A stretch of 64,000 nt of DNA from Chelativorans alearensis (GTDB taxonomy: Bacteria; Pseudomonadota; Alphaproteobacteria; Rhizobiales; Rhizobiaceae): contig NZ_WQNI01000001.1 of assembly GCF_010993735.1 (NCBI RefSeq), positions 186,001 through 250,000 of the forward strand. The letters are read 5' to 3'. Below, piece by piece: positions 7,349-15,176 of this stretch. The position numbers and the translations under genes are program-made. Position 1 is the first letter of the stretch, and each line of letters begins with the position of its first letter. Below the pieces are notes generated by a model, which ran no database searches, was not told the DNA's origin, and worked only from the letters and a program-made list of their open reading frames with translations.

Positions 7349-9205
7349 CTATTCACCGATCCCGATTACGCGGGGGGAATCGGAATAAACCTCCTCCACC
7401 CATTCGCTTCGGCTGCGCAGCACGGCGCGCTGGTTGATCGAGCCCTTGTCGGTCATCTCTCCCTTATCCATGGAGGGGGGAGGATCGACGAGGATCATCC
7501 TGCGGATCAGCGTCGAGGAGCCGGTGCTGGTTGCGGCGAGGCCTTTCAGTTTCTCGCGCAGATGAGCGCGCACGGTCTCATCCGCGGCGAGGCTTCGCGC
7601 CTCCTTGGGCGTGTCAGGCTCGGCGAGTTTTGCGAGGGCGCCCAGGTCGGGGAAGACGAGGGCGGCGAGGTAGGGGCGGTCGGCGCCGGCGATGGCGACA
7701 TCGTGGACCGCCGCGCCGAAATGGTCGATGAAGCGGGTGCGCAAGGCGCCGGTGCTGACCCATGTGCCGGTGTCGAGCTTGAAGTTCTCCGCCGTGCGGC
7801 CATCGAAGAAGAAGCCGGCCTGCATGTCGTCCGGATCGGCAAAGCGCAGCGCGTCGCCGAAGCGGTAGTAGCCTTCCTCGTCGAAGGCTTCCGCCGTCAA
7901 CGCCGGCGTGTTCCAGTAGCCCGGTGTGATGTTCGGCCCCTTCACGCGGGCGTCGAGCTTGCCGTCGAGCGGCACCAGCTTGAGCGACACGCCAAGGCAG
8001 GGCAGGCCGACATTGCCGGCCTTCTCCTGCGGCCAAGTGCACATGAGCGCCGCCGGCGCGGTCTCGGTGGCGCCGAGCCCGGTGGCGATGACGATGCGCC
8101 GGCCGGTGGTTTCGACTGCAAGCCGCTCCAGCGCGTCCCAGGTGTGCTGCGCCATGCCGGCGCCGGCGTACCAGATGAGCTTTAAATTCTTGAAGAAGCT
8201 CTCGCGCAGGTCCCCATCGGCTTGAAGATGCGGGATCAGCGCCTCGAAACCCTTGGGGACGTTGAAATACCAGGTCGGCGAAACCTCCTTGAGGTTGCGC
8301 ACCGTCCTGCCGATGTCGGCCTGTGTGGGGCGGCCGTCGTCGATATAAAGCGTGCCGCCGTTGAAGATCGGCATGTAAAAGAGCTTGTTGCCGCCGGCCG
8401 TGTGGTGCCAGGGCGCCCAGTCGAGCAGCAGCGGCGGCTCGTCCTTGAAATAGGCGAAGGTCTCGCGGCTCATGATCTGGTTGGACGAGATCATGCGGTT
8501 TGTGTTGACGACCGCCTTCGGCGTTCCCGTGGAGCCTGAGGTGAAGAGGAACTTGGCGATGGTCTCGCCGGTGACGGAGCGGAAGGCTTCGTCGACCGCC
8601 GGGCCGGGTTCGGTCGCCAGCGCCTCGGCAAAATCTTCTTCAAGGCCGCGCGCACCCTTCGTGAAGAGCCGCTTTACCCCCGGCGCCACCGCCTCGATGG
8701 CGGGGCCGAAGCGTTCGGCATCGGCGGCGAAGACGAGGGCGGGGCGGATCGTCTCGAAGGTCCCGCGCAGCCGCGTGTAATCGGTGGAGACCAGCGAATA
8801 GGCGGGCGAGATGGCGGCATAGGGGATGCCGGCATAGACGGCGGCGAGGCCGAGCAGCGCGTGCTCGATGTCGTTGCCGGAAAGGATGGCCAGCGGGGCG
8901 GAAGCGGAAAGGCCACGGTCGAGCAGATACTGGCCGAGGCGCCGGGCATGGGCGAGGGCCTTGGCATAGCTCAAGCGGCGCCAGTTCCCGTCCGCGCCGC
9001 GCTCGGCCAGCACCGTCCGGTCGGGCGCGCGGGCCGCCCAATGGACCAGCATGTCGGCGATGCGCTCGGGGTAGGGCGGCAGGGGCGCTTTCTGCTCCAG
9101 GTAGAGGACGCCGCCCGGCCCGTGCCGGACCTCGACCTCGGGCGCCCAGCACCGCACGGGACGAAACGGGGCCGCGAGCCAGGGCTTCGGCGCGGATTCG
9201 TTCAT
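7349..9205 (-). CDS. Feruloyl-CoA synthetase-like hydroxycinnamate-CoA ligase
   Basis: A 618-residue AMP-forming acyl-CoA synthetase. The nucleotide loop FLFTSGSTGTPKAVV lies at about 219-233, and the C-terminal GEMTDKGSINQRAVLRSR is typical of feruloyl-CoA synthetases (Fcs), which are longer than ordinary 4-coumarate-CoA ligases. It should activate ferulate, p-coumarate or caffeate with ATP and CoA in the cytoplasm. The start is the ATG at 9205, preceded by AGGGAGGACGG; an in-frame upstream ATG at 9316 reads through the operator region. It is divergent from the crotonase gene at 9470, with shared palindromic operators between, and the MarR regulator lies next to the crotonase. Another aryl acid cannot be excluded as substrate. 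Confidence 0.87.
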   Translation of the reverse strand: MNESAPKPWLAAPFRPVRCWAPEVEVRHGPGGVLYLEQKAPLPPYPERIADMLVHWAARAPDRTVLAERGADGNWRRLSYAKALAHARRLGQYLLDRGLSASAPLAILSGNDIEHALLGLAAVYAGIPYAAISPAYSLVSTDYTRLRGTFETIRPALVFAADAERFGPAIEAVAPGVKRLFTKGARGLEEDFAEALATEPGPAVDEAFRSVTGETIAKFLFTSGSTGTPKAVVNTNRMISSNQIMSRETFAYFKDEPPLLLDWAPWHHTAGGNKLFYMPIFNGGTLYIDDGRPTQADIGRTVRNLKEVSPTWYFNVPKGFEALIPHLQADGDLRESFFKNLKLIWYAGAGMAQHTWDALERLAVETTGRRIVIATGLGATETAPAALMCTWPQEKAGNVGLPCLGVSLKLVPLDGKLDARVKGPNITPGYWNTPALTAEAFDEEGYYRFGDALRFADPDDMQAGFFFDGRTAENFKLDTGTWVSTGALRTRFIDHFGAAVHDVAIAGADRPYLAALVFPDLGALAKLAEPDTPKEARSLAADETVRAHLREKLKGLAATSTGSSTLIRRMILVDPPPSMDKGEMTDKGSINQRAVLRSRSEWVEEVYSDSPRVIGIGE

Positions 9206-9228
9206 ACCGTCCTCCCTAGTGGTCTGAC

Positions 9229-9324
9229 CCAAACAGATGGTACCCATCTGTTTGGAAAAGTCAGCCCACAAGCTATTGGTCTGGTGGGGCGATTTGTCCT
9301 GACAGATGGGTACCATCTGTCAGG
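9229..9324. promoter_or_regulatory. Pair of long palindromic operators between the CoA-ligase and crotonase genes
   Basis: Two perfect palindromes with 12-base arms and 3-base centres: 9229-9255 (CCAAACAGATGG, TAC, CCATCTGTTTGG) and 9298-9324 (CCTGACAGATGG, GTA, CCATCTGTCAGG). They share the core ACAGATGG-N3-CCATCTGT and are 69 bases apart centre to centre. They lie inside a wider inverted pair, CTAGTGGT (9216-9223) and ACCACTAG (9330-9337). They lie upstream of the CoA-ligase start, so they probably control it; whether the local MarR protein binds them is inference. Confidence 0.75.
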
Positions 9325-9363
9325 ATCGCACCACTAGGCAGGCCCGGAGAGGGCCCGCCTCAC

Positions 9364-9396
9364 TTGACACAAACGAATGCATTCGGTCATTAGTAA
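9364..9396 (+). promoter_or_regulatory. Candidate crotonase promoter with embedded palindromic operator
   Basis: TTGACA at 9364-9369 is a consensus -35 box, and an AT-rich -10 region follows about 17 to 21 bases on (TCATTAGTAA, 9387-9396). Between them is a perfect 12-base palindrome, CGAATGCATTCG (9374-9385). This is a classic arrangement for repression by a MarR dimer occluding RNA polymerase. The transcript would cover the crotonase, MarR and possibly the amidohydrolase and TRAP genes. Confidence 0.65.
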
Positions 9397-9469
9397 TAAT
9401 TGAAAAGTGAACAGTGTCAATTTCAACAAGAGCACTGATCCGAGACCTGAGAACGGAGGCTCCCGGCCA

Positions 9470-10252
9470 ATGGCGCTGGTCAATTACGAGATCGACGACG
9501 GCATTGCGGTTCTGACGCTCTCCCGGCCACAAAAGCGCAACGCCATGAGCGATGCCATGCTGGCCGATCTCGGCGCCGCGGTCGACCGCGCCGCGGGCGA
9601 AGCGAGGGCCGCCGTGATCGCCGGGAAGGGAGAGCACTTCTGTGCCGGGCTCGACCTTTCCGAGCAGGTGGAAAAGTCGGTCATGGAAGGCATCGCCGGC
9701 TCGCGCGGCTGGCATGCCGTCTTCAGCCGCATCCAGCGCGGCGCGATCCCCTATTTCATCGCGCTCCACGGTGCTGTGGTGGGCGGCGGGCTGGAGCTGG
9801 CGGCCGCCGGCCATGTGCGGGTTGCCGACGCCAACACCCGTTTCGCCCTGCCGGAGGGCCAGCGCGGCATCTTCGTCGGCGGCGGCGGCTCGGTGAACGT
9901 CGCCCGCCTGATGGGCGTGGCGCGGATGACGGACATGATGCTGACCGGCCGCGTTCTGACGGCCGACGAGGCCGAGCGCTACGGCATCGTTACCTACCTG
10001 ACCGAGCCCGGTGGGGCGCTCGCCAGGGCGAAGGAGTTGGCAAAGCTTGCGGCGAAGAACGCGCCGCTTTCCAACTACGCCATCGTCAATGCCCTGCAGC
10101 GCATCCACGACAGCGGCTACGACGAGGGGCTGTTCTTCGAATCCATGATCGCCTCGCTCACCCAGGCGACGCCGGAAGCCCATGAGCGGCTGCGCGCCTT
10201 CCTAGACAAGAAGGCGGAGCGCCTCGCCATCCCGACCGGAACGGAGGCCTGA
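9470..10252 (+). CDS. Enoyl-CoA hydratase/crotonase, probable hydroxycinnamoyl-CoA hydratase
   Basis: A 260-residue crotonase. The oxyanion-hole segment KGEHFCAGLDL is at about 53-63. Both catalytic acids of true hydratases appear conserved: Glu109 in VVGGGLELA and Glu129 in FALPEGQRGIF. It should add water to p-coumaroyl- or feruloyl-CoA; cleavage to an aldehyde plus acetyl-CoA is possible, but the amidohydrolase downstream hints at a beta-oxidative route. The start ATG at 9470 has GGAGG ten bases upstream; a GTG at 9407 in frame lacks support. It overlaps no gene but is only two bases from the MarR start, so they are co-transcribed. Confidence 0.85.
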   Translation: MALVNYEIDDGIAVLTLSRPQKRNAMSDAMLADLGAAVDRAAGEARAAVIAGKGEHFCAGLDLSEQVEKSVMEGIAGSRGWHAVFSRIQRGAIPYFIALHGAVVGGGLELAAAGHVRVADANTRFALPEGQRGIFVGGGGSVNVARLMGVARMTDMMLTGRVLTADEAERYGIVTYLTEPGGALARAKELAKLAAKNAPLSNYAIVNALQRIHDSGYDEGLFFESMIASLTQATPEAHERLRAFLDKKAERLAIPTGTEA

Positions 10253-10254
10253 CC

Positions 10255-10746
10255 ATGACCGGCGCGGAGATCTTGCCGGCCGAGGCGGCCGGGATCGAGG
10301 ACGGCAAGGCCGGGCTCTCCTTCGGCAAGTTCGAGCGCTCCGCGGGGTTCCTCCTGCGCATTGCCCAGCTCACGGCGTTCGAGCGCATGTTCGCGGAACT
10401 GAAGGGCGCTGACGTCAAGATCGGCGAGTTCACCATCCTTCTTGCCATCGCGGAGAACCCCGGTGTGCGCCAGGGCGCGATGGCCGATGTCTTGAAGATA
10501 AAATGGTCGAACATGACCAAGCTGGTGCGCTCGCTGGAGGGGCGGGGGCTGGTGCAGCGTTTCGTGCCGCCGCAGGACCGCCGCTCGGTCGAGCTGCGGT
10601 TGACCGAAGAGGGCCGCAAGCTGCTCGAAGCCTTCTCGCCGCTCATGTTTGAGGCCGACCGGCGCGCCCTTCCCATGCTGTCGGACGAGGAGCATGGCCA
10701 CTTCCTGGCGCTGCTCAGAAAGGTATCGGGATGGCCACCGCTGTGA
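10255..10746 (+). CDS. MarR-family transcriptional regulator (CouR-like context)
   Basis: A 163-residue winged-helix protein. The MarR core is visible: LAIAENPGVRQGAMADVLKI, then a recognition helix KWSNMTKLVRSLEGRGLVQR and a wing with DRRSVELRLTEEGRKLL. MarR proteins of hydroxycinnamate operons (CouR, FerR) repress in the absence of the aryl-CoA ester. Its place immediately after the crotonase and near two kinds of palindromic operator supports the same role here. The N-terminal 25 residues are unlike the core and may help dimerise. Confidence 0.88.
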   Translation: MTGAEILPAEAAGIEDGKAGLSFGKFERSAGFLLRIAQLTAFERMFAELKGADVKIGEFTILLAIAENPGVRQGAMADVLKIKWSNMTKLVRSLEGRGLVQRFVPPQDRRSVELRLTEEGRKLLEAFSPLMFEADRRALPMLSDEEHGHFLALLRKVSGWPPL

Positions 10747-10766
10747 TGCCGCGCCCCCTGATCGGA

Positions 10767-10858
10767 CCCCCACCCCTCACTCCTCCCCACAGGGGGGAGG
10801 GGGATTCTGAGGCGTTGGCGCCCCCCTCCCCCTTGTGGGGAGGGGTGAGGGGTGGGGG
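10767..10858. repeat. Composite palindromic repeat, copy 2
   Basis: Arms at 10767-10803 (CCCCCACCCCTCACTCCTCC onward) and 10821-10858 (ending GGGGTGAGGGGTGGGGG) are inverted copies of those at 5711-5802, with a centre of only 17 bases. The outer flank around TCCATGTGCGACA (10886-10898) weakly recalls the CATATGCGAT ends of copies 1 and 3. It separates the MarR gene from the amidohydrolase gene, so a strong hairpin would form in any read-through transcript. Confidence 0.82.
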
Positions 10859-10920
10859 TCCAGGCGAAGCAGAACAAGGTCCCCGTCCATGTGCGACAAC
10901 CTGGCTGAATGGAGGCCATG

Positions 10921-11790
10921 ATGTTCGATCCTGACGCCCTTGTCGCCATCGATATCCACACCCACGCCGAGGAGCCGTGCGGCACCCATGCCGACGACGG
11001 CTATGACGACTTCCAGGCCGGCATGGCCGCCTATTTCCGCTCGCCCTTCAAGCACCCGCCGACCGTGCCCGAGACCGCCGCCTATTTCCGTGAGCGCAAG
11101 ATCGGGGCGGTGATCTTTCCCGTCGATTCGGAGCGCGAGACGGGCTTTCGCCGCTACAACAACGAGGAGATGGCCGAGCTTGCCGCCGCGCATAGCGACA
11201 TCCTCATCCCCTTCGCCTCGATCGACCCCGCCAAGGGCAGGATGGGCGCGCGCGAGGCACGGCGGCTGGTGGAGCACTACGGCATCAAGGGCTTCAAGTT
11301 CCACCCCACCATGCAGGGTTTTTACCCCAACGACCGCAGCGCCTACGTGCTCTACGAGGCGATCGCGGAAGCCGGCGTGCCGGCGCTGTTCCACACCGGC
11401 CAGACCGGGGTTGGCGCGGGCATGGCGGGCGGCAACGGCATGCGGCTGAAATACTCGAACCCCATCCATCTCGACGACGTGGCAGCCGATTTCCCTGAGA
11501 TGCAGATCGTCATGGCGCACCCCTCCTTCCCCTGGCAGGAGGAGGCACTGGCCGTCGCCACCCACAAGCCCAATGTGTGGATCGACCTTTCCGGCTGGTC
11601 GCCCAAATACTTCCCGCCGATCCTGGTGAAATACGCCAACTCGCTTCTGAAGGACCGCGTCCTTTTCGGCTCCGACTGGCCGGCGATCCTGCCGGACCGC
11701 TGGCTTGCCGATTTCGAGAAGCTCGACATCAAGCCCGAGGTGAGGCCGCGAATTCTCAAGGAGAATGCCCGCAGGCTCTTGAACATCTGA
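10921..11790 (+). CDS. Amidohydrolase-2 family metal hydrolase, CouO-like
   Basis: A 289-residue TIM-barrel metal hydrolase of the ACMSD-like amidohydrolase-2 group. Metal ligands are visible: His13 and His15 in DIHTHAEEP, the histidine in LFHTGQTG, MAHPSFPWQEE, and the aspartate in GSDWP. In Rhodococcus an enzyme of this family (CouO) hydrolyses the beta-ketoacyl-CoA made from hydroxycinnamoyl-CoA. The CoA ligase, crotonase and MarR genes next door make a similar job here plausible, although no beta-hydroxyacyl dehydrogenase is in the window. I prefer the ATG at 10921, five bases after GGAGG; 10918 is an equal alternative. A decarboxylase function is the main competing idea. Confidence 0.75.
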   Translation: MFDPDALVAIDIHTHAEEPCGTHADDGYDDFQAGMAAYFRSPFKHPPTVPETAAYFRERKIGAVIFPVDSERETGFRRYNNEEMAELAAAHSDILIPFASIDPAKGRMGAREARRLVEHYGIKGFKFHPTMQGFYPNDRSAYVLYEAIAEAGVPALFHTGQTGVGAGMAGGNGMRLKYSNPIHLDDVAADFPEMQIVMAHPSFPWQEEALAVATHKPNVWIDLSGWSPKYFPPILVKYANSLLKDRVLFGSDWPAILPDRWLADFEKLDIKPEVRPRILKENARRLLNI

Positions 11791-11859
11791 CGGCTGCGAG
11801 GAGGCGGCATCGATTGCAAGCGCGCTCGGGGGAGAGCGCGTAAAAGAGGAGGAGAAGCC

Positions 11860-12981
11860 ATGAAAGCGTTTGTCACTGCCGTCGCTTTGGCGACGAGCCT
11901 TTGCGCATCCATCACCGCCGTGGAGGCGCGCGAATTGCGGCTGGCGCCCGGCGGCCCGCCGACCCACCCCGCCCACACGCCGCTCTATTCCACGCTCGCC
12001 GAGGAACTGCCGAAGGAGACGGACGGCGCGCTCACCGGTCTCATCCTGGGCACCGAAGTGGTCAACATCGGCGGCATGAAGGGCGCGCTCCAATCGTCGG
12101 TGGCCGAGGTCGGCAACGTGCTGCCGCTCTACTATCCGGGCGACCTGCCGAACTCGGCACTCGTGGGGGACCTGGCGTTTCTCGGCCGCGACCCGCACGT
12201 GATGGGGGCGGCCATGACCGAGTATGTCGCCACCTGCGAGGACTGCCAGGCGGAGTTCGCCAGGATGGGCGGTGTGTTCGCCGGCGCCGGCTCGTCGGAT
12301 GTCTACGTGCTTCTGACGACCAAGCCGGTGCGCACGAAGGCCGACCTTCAGGCGCTGCGCCTGAGGAGCGGCGGCGCGCCCTTTGCCCGCTGGGCCGAAT
12401 ATGTCGGCGCGGTGCCGGCCAACGTGCCCGTGAGCGACACCTTCGAGACCATGTCGCAGGGCGTGATCGACGGCACGATGGGCTCGGTCTCCGACCTGAC
12501 GTCCTACCGGCTGGTGGACCTTGCGCGCTACGTGGTGGAACTGCCGCTCGGCACCTACCACGCGACGTCCAACTTCACGGTCAATACAGACACCTGGCGC
12601 TTGCTCAGCGCCGAGGAACGCAAGGGCTTCATGCGCGCCGCCAACAAGGCCAACACCGCCTTCACGCAGAACTGGGGGTTCGAGCGGCCCGGCGAGGCGC
12701 GTGAGGCAGCGCGCGAGGCGGGGCTGGAGTTCATCGAGCCGGATGCGGCGCTGGTCGAATTGACGGCAGCCTTCGTCGAGGACGATCTCAAGGCTGCCGT
12801 CGGCATTGCGGAAAACCAGTACGGCATCACCGACGCCGAGGCGAAGATCGCCCGATTCCGCGAGCTGGTGGAGAAGTGGACCGGCATTGTCGAGGACGCC
12901 GGGCATGATCCGGAGGCGATCGCGGCGGCGGTGCAGGCGGAGGTGTGGGACAAGGTCGATTACGAGAGCTATGGGATGTGA
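11860..12981 (+). CDS. TRAP transporter substrate-binding protein, DctP family
   Basis: A 373-residue periplasmic receptor with a cleavable signal peptide (hydrophobic to about residue 20, then AVEAREL). The central VRTKADLQALRLRSGGAPFARW is the conserved DctP segment with the arginine that salt-bridges the ligand carboxylate, and ETMSQGVIDGTMGS is another family block. A CEDC pair near 126-129 may form a disulphide. The start has AGAGGAGGAGAAG upstream. It heads a dctPQM set. Next to hydroxycinnamate genes, uptake of p-coumarate or ferulate is likely, as for TarPQM of Rhodopseudomonas (inference). Confidence 0.88.
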   Translation: MKAFVTAVALATSLCASITAVEARELRLAPGGPPTHPAHTPLYSTLAEELPKETDGALTGLILGTEVVNIGGMKGALQSSVAEVGNVLPLYYPGDLPNSALVGDLAFLGRDPHVMGAAMTEYVATCEDCQAEFARMGGVFAGAGSSDVYVLLTTKPVRTKADLQALRLRSGGAPFARWAEYVGAVPANVPVSDTFETMSQGVIDGTMGSVSDLTSYRLVDLARYVVELPLGTYHATSNFTVNTDTWRLLSAEERKGFMRAANKANTAFTQNWGFERPGEAREAAREAGLEFIEPDAALVELTAAFVEDDLKAAVGIAENQYGITDAEAKIARFRELVEKWTGIVEDAGHDPEAIAAAVQAEVWDKVDYESYGM

Positions 12982-13078
12982 GGGGTGGTGTGGAGGTTGG
13001 AGAAGGTTCGGAGATGACGGCGCCCTTCGCGCCCCTCTGTCCTGAGCTTTGTCGAAGGCGGGCATCTCTCCCTCAAGG

Positions 13079-13261
13079 GGCAGGGCTATCGCATATGGAA
13101 TTTGAGTCCTTGGTCGAACCCCCACCCCTTACCCCTCCCCTCAAGGGGGAGGGGGGCGTCGACGTCTCGGAATCCCCCTCCCCCTTGAGGGGAGGGGTAA
13201 GGGGTGGGGGTTCCGGCGAAGCCGGCAAGAATGACTCATATGCAATTGCAATAGCCCTGCC
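13079..13261. repeat. Composite palindromic repeat, copy 3, with clear terminal inverted repeats
   Basis: The best-preserved copy. Ends GGCAGGGCTAT (13079-13089) and ATAGCCCTGCC (13251-13261) are perfect inverted repeats, with GCATATG and CATATGC just inside. C/G-rich arms lie at about 13120-13156 and 13173-13210 around a 17-base centre. The unit is 183 bases, carries no open frame, and looks like a MITE-like element. It lies between dctP and dctQ of one TRAP operon, so its hairpin could reduce read-through from receptor to permease. Confidence 0.85.
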
Positions 13262-13291
13262 TCAAAGGAAAAGCTGCCGCGAGATGCCACG

Positions 13292-13840
13292 ATGCGCCCC
13301 CGCATCCTGACCCTCCTCCGCCACCTCACCAACGCGCTCGCCCTCATCGCGGCCGCCGGCGTTCTTGCCATGCTTCTCCACGTCACGGCCGATATCGTCG
13401 GGCGGCAGGTGTTCGGCCGGCCGGTGCCGGCGACCGTCGAGATCGTGTCGCGCTACTACATGGTCCTCATCGCCTTCCTGCCGCTCGCGTGGACGGAGCG
13501 GCGCGGCGAGATGATCGCCGTCGACGTCTTCGCCAGCCTGTTCAAGGGCCGGTGGGGGCGCATCAATATGGCGGTGGTGAACCTTCTCAGCTTCGCCGCC
13601 TTCTCCTTCCTCGCCTACACGACCTGGTTCGCCGCGATGCGCGAATTCGGTTCGGGAAGCTTCGTCCTGTCGCTCAGCGTGGCGGTGCCGGTGTGGCCGG
13701 GATACTTCGTCCTGCCGCTCGCCTTCGCGCTGGCGAGCCTCGTTTCCGCTCTCAAGCTCTATCTCTGCCTCACGGGCACGGAGGACAGTGCCGACGGCGT
13801 GGCGTTTTCCGAGCATGGCGAGGGGAGCGCATCGTCGTGA
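13292..13840 (+). CDS. TRAP transporter small permease, DctQ family
   Basis: A 182-residue membrane protein with four hydrophobic segments, the small subunit of the second TRAP system. The family region HVTADIVGRQVFGRPVPAT and WTERRGEMIAVDVF are visible. The start ATG at 13292 follows a weak ribosome site, perhaps because the palindromic repeat was inserted just upstream. Its stop overlaps the GTG start of dctM by three bases. Confidence 0.87.
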   Translation: MRPRILTLLRHLTNALALIAAAGVLAMLLHVTADIVGRQVFGRPVPATVEIVSRYYMVLIAFLPLAWTERRGEMIAVDVFASLFKGRWGRINMAVVNLLSFAAFSFLAYTTWFAAMREFGSGSFVLSLSVAVPVWPGYFVLPLAFALASLVSALKLYLCLTGTEDSADGVAFSEHGEGSASS

Positions 13841-15141
13841 GCGTTACCACCGGCCTTGCGGGCATCGGCGTGCTTGTCCTGCTGCTCGCGCTTCGCGTGC
13901 CGGTGGCGGTGGCGCTGATCCTGGTCTCCTTCGGCGGCATCTGGCTGATGCTGGGTTTTGCGCCGGCCGTCGGCATCCTGACGACGACGCCGTACGATTT
14001 CGTCGCCAGCTGGACCCTTTCGGCGGTGCCGATGTTCCTGCTCATGGGGTTCGTCGCCTTCCATGCCGGGCTGACGACACGGCTCTTCGCCGCCGCCGAC
14101 CGGGTGCTGCATCGCCTGCCCGGCGGGCTGGGGATGGCCGCCGTGCTCGCCTGCACCGGCTTTGCCTCGGTCTCCGGCTCGAGCCTGGCCTGCGCGGCGG
14201 CGATGGGGCGCATCGCCATTCCCGAGATGATCAAGGCCGGCTACCGGCCGAGCTTCGCCACGGGAACCCTGGCCGCCGGCGGCACCATCGGCGCGCTCAT
14301 CCCGCCCTCCATTCTCATGATCATCTACGGCGTCTTCGCCGAACAGTCGGTGACGAAGGTCTTCCTCGGCGGCATCTCGGTGGGGATCATGACAGCGGCC
14401 GTCTATTGCCTCTTGATCTTCCTCACCGCCAAGCTGCGCCCGGACATCGCCCCCTTGCCGAAAGAGGCGCGAAGTGCGGCCGATGGCAACATTCTCCGGG
14501 ACGTCTGGCCCATCATGGTGTTGGTCGTCCTCGTCTTCGGCGGCCTTTTCGGCGGCGCCTTCACGGCGACGGAAGCCGGCGCCGTCGGCGCTGCCGGCGC
14601 GATCGTCATCGCCGCGCTCACCGGCAGGCTCACATGGGCGGGCTTCCGCACCGCGCTTCTGGAGACGGTCGGAACGTCGGTTTCGCTTTTCATCATCGGC
14701 GTCGGCGCGGTGATGTTCACCCGCTTCCTGGGGCTGAGCGGCACCGCCGGCTTCATCTCGACGACGCTGACGGCGTGGGAGCTTGGCTACGTCGAATTGA
14801 TGGTGCTGATCGTCATCCTCTATCTGATACTCGGCATGTTCATGGAGCCCTTCGGCGCCATGCTGATCACCCTGCCGGTGCTCCTGCCCCTCCTCAACGC
14901 GGCGTCCATCGACCTGATCTGGTTCGGCGTTCTCCTGGTGAAGCTCCTGGAGGTGGGCATGATCACCCCGCCGCTCGGCATGAACGTCTTCGTCATCCGC
15001 AACGTGGCGCACAAATATGCCAGCCTCGGCGACATCTTCCGCGGCGTCGCCCTGTTCATCGTGGCCGATATTGTCATCATCGGGCTGCTGATCACGTTTC
15101 CGGAGCTTGTGACATCGATTGCGGGGCTGAGAGGGCGGTGA
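13837..15141 (+). CDS. TRAP transporter large permease, DctM family
   Basis: The 434-residue translocation subunit with about 12 hydrophobic segments. Family blocks include VPMFLLMGFVAFHAG, GTIGALIPPSILMIIYG and EVGMITPPLGMNVFVIRN. The start is the GTG at 13837 (MSVTTGLAGIG), which overlaps the dctQ stop; the open frame runs further upstream only as a shadow of dctQ. It ends 35 bases from the convergent sulfatase gene. With 11860-13840 it makes a complete TRAP importer, proposed to serve the hydroxycinnamate genes. Confidence 0.92.
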   Translation: MSVTTGLAGIGVLVLLLALRVPVAVALILVSFGGIWLMLGFAPAVGILTTTPYDFVASWTLSAVPMFLLMGFVAFHAGLTTRLFAAADRVLHRLPGGLGMAAVLACTGFASVSGSSLACAAAMGRIAIPEMIKAGYRPSFATGTLAAGGTIGALIPPSILMIIYGVFAEQSVTKVFLGGISVGIMTAAVYCLLIFLTAKLRPDIAPLPKEARSAADGNILRDVWPIMVLVVLVFGGLFGGAFTATEAGAVGAAGAIVIAALTGRLTWAGFRTALLETVGTSVSLFIIGVGAVMFTRFLGLSGTAGFISTTLTAWELGYVELMVLIVILYLILGMFMEPFGAMLITLPVLLPLLNAASIDLIWFGVLLVKLLEVGMITPPLGMNVFVIRNVAHKYASLGDIFRGVALFIVADIVIIGLLITFPELVTSIAGLRGR

Positions 15142-15144
15142 GGT

Positions 15145-15160
15145 GTTGACGGCTGTCAAC
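15145..15160. terminator. Small hairpin between convergent genes
   Basis: GTTGAC and GTCAAC form a six-base stem with a GGCT loop, between the stops of dctM (15141) and the convergent sulfatase gene (15177). There is no U run, so its strength as a terminator is doubtful. Confidence 0.35.
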
Positions 15161-15176
15161 TGCTGCTCAGGCACCA

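Noticed and set aside
10777-13125. 782-codon minus-strand frame
   Set aside because: It lies wholly opposite the amidohydrolase and dctP genes and across a repeat, with no domain or ribosome site.
13079-13261. CRISPR-like array or small RNA at the repeats
   Set aside because: There are no regularly spaced direct repeats with unique spacers; the structure is one inverted element per site.
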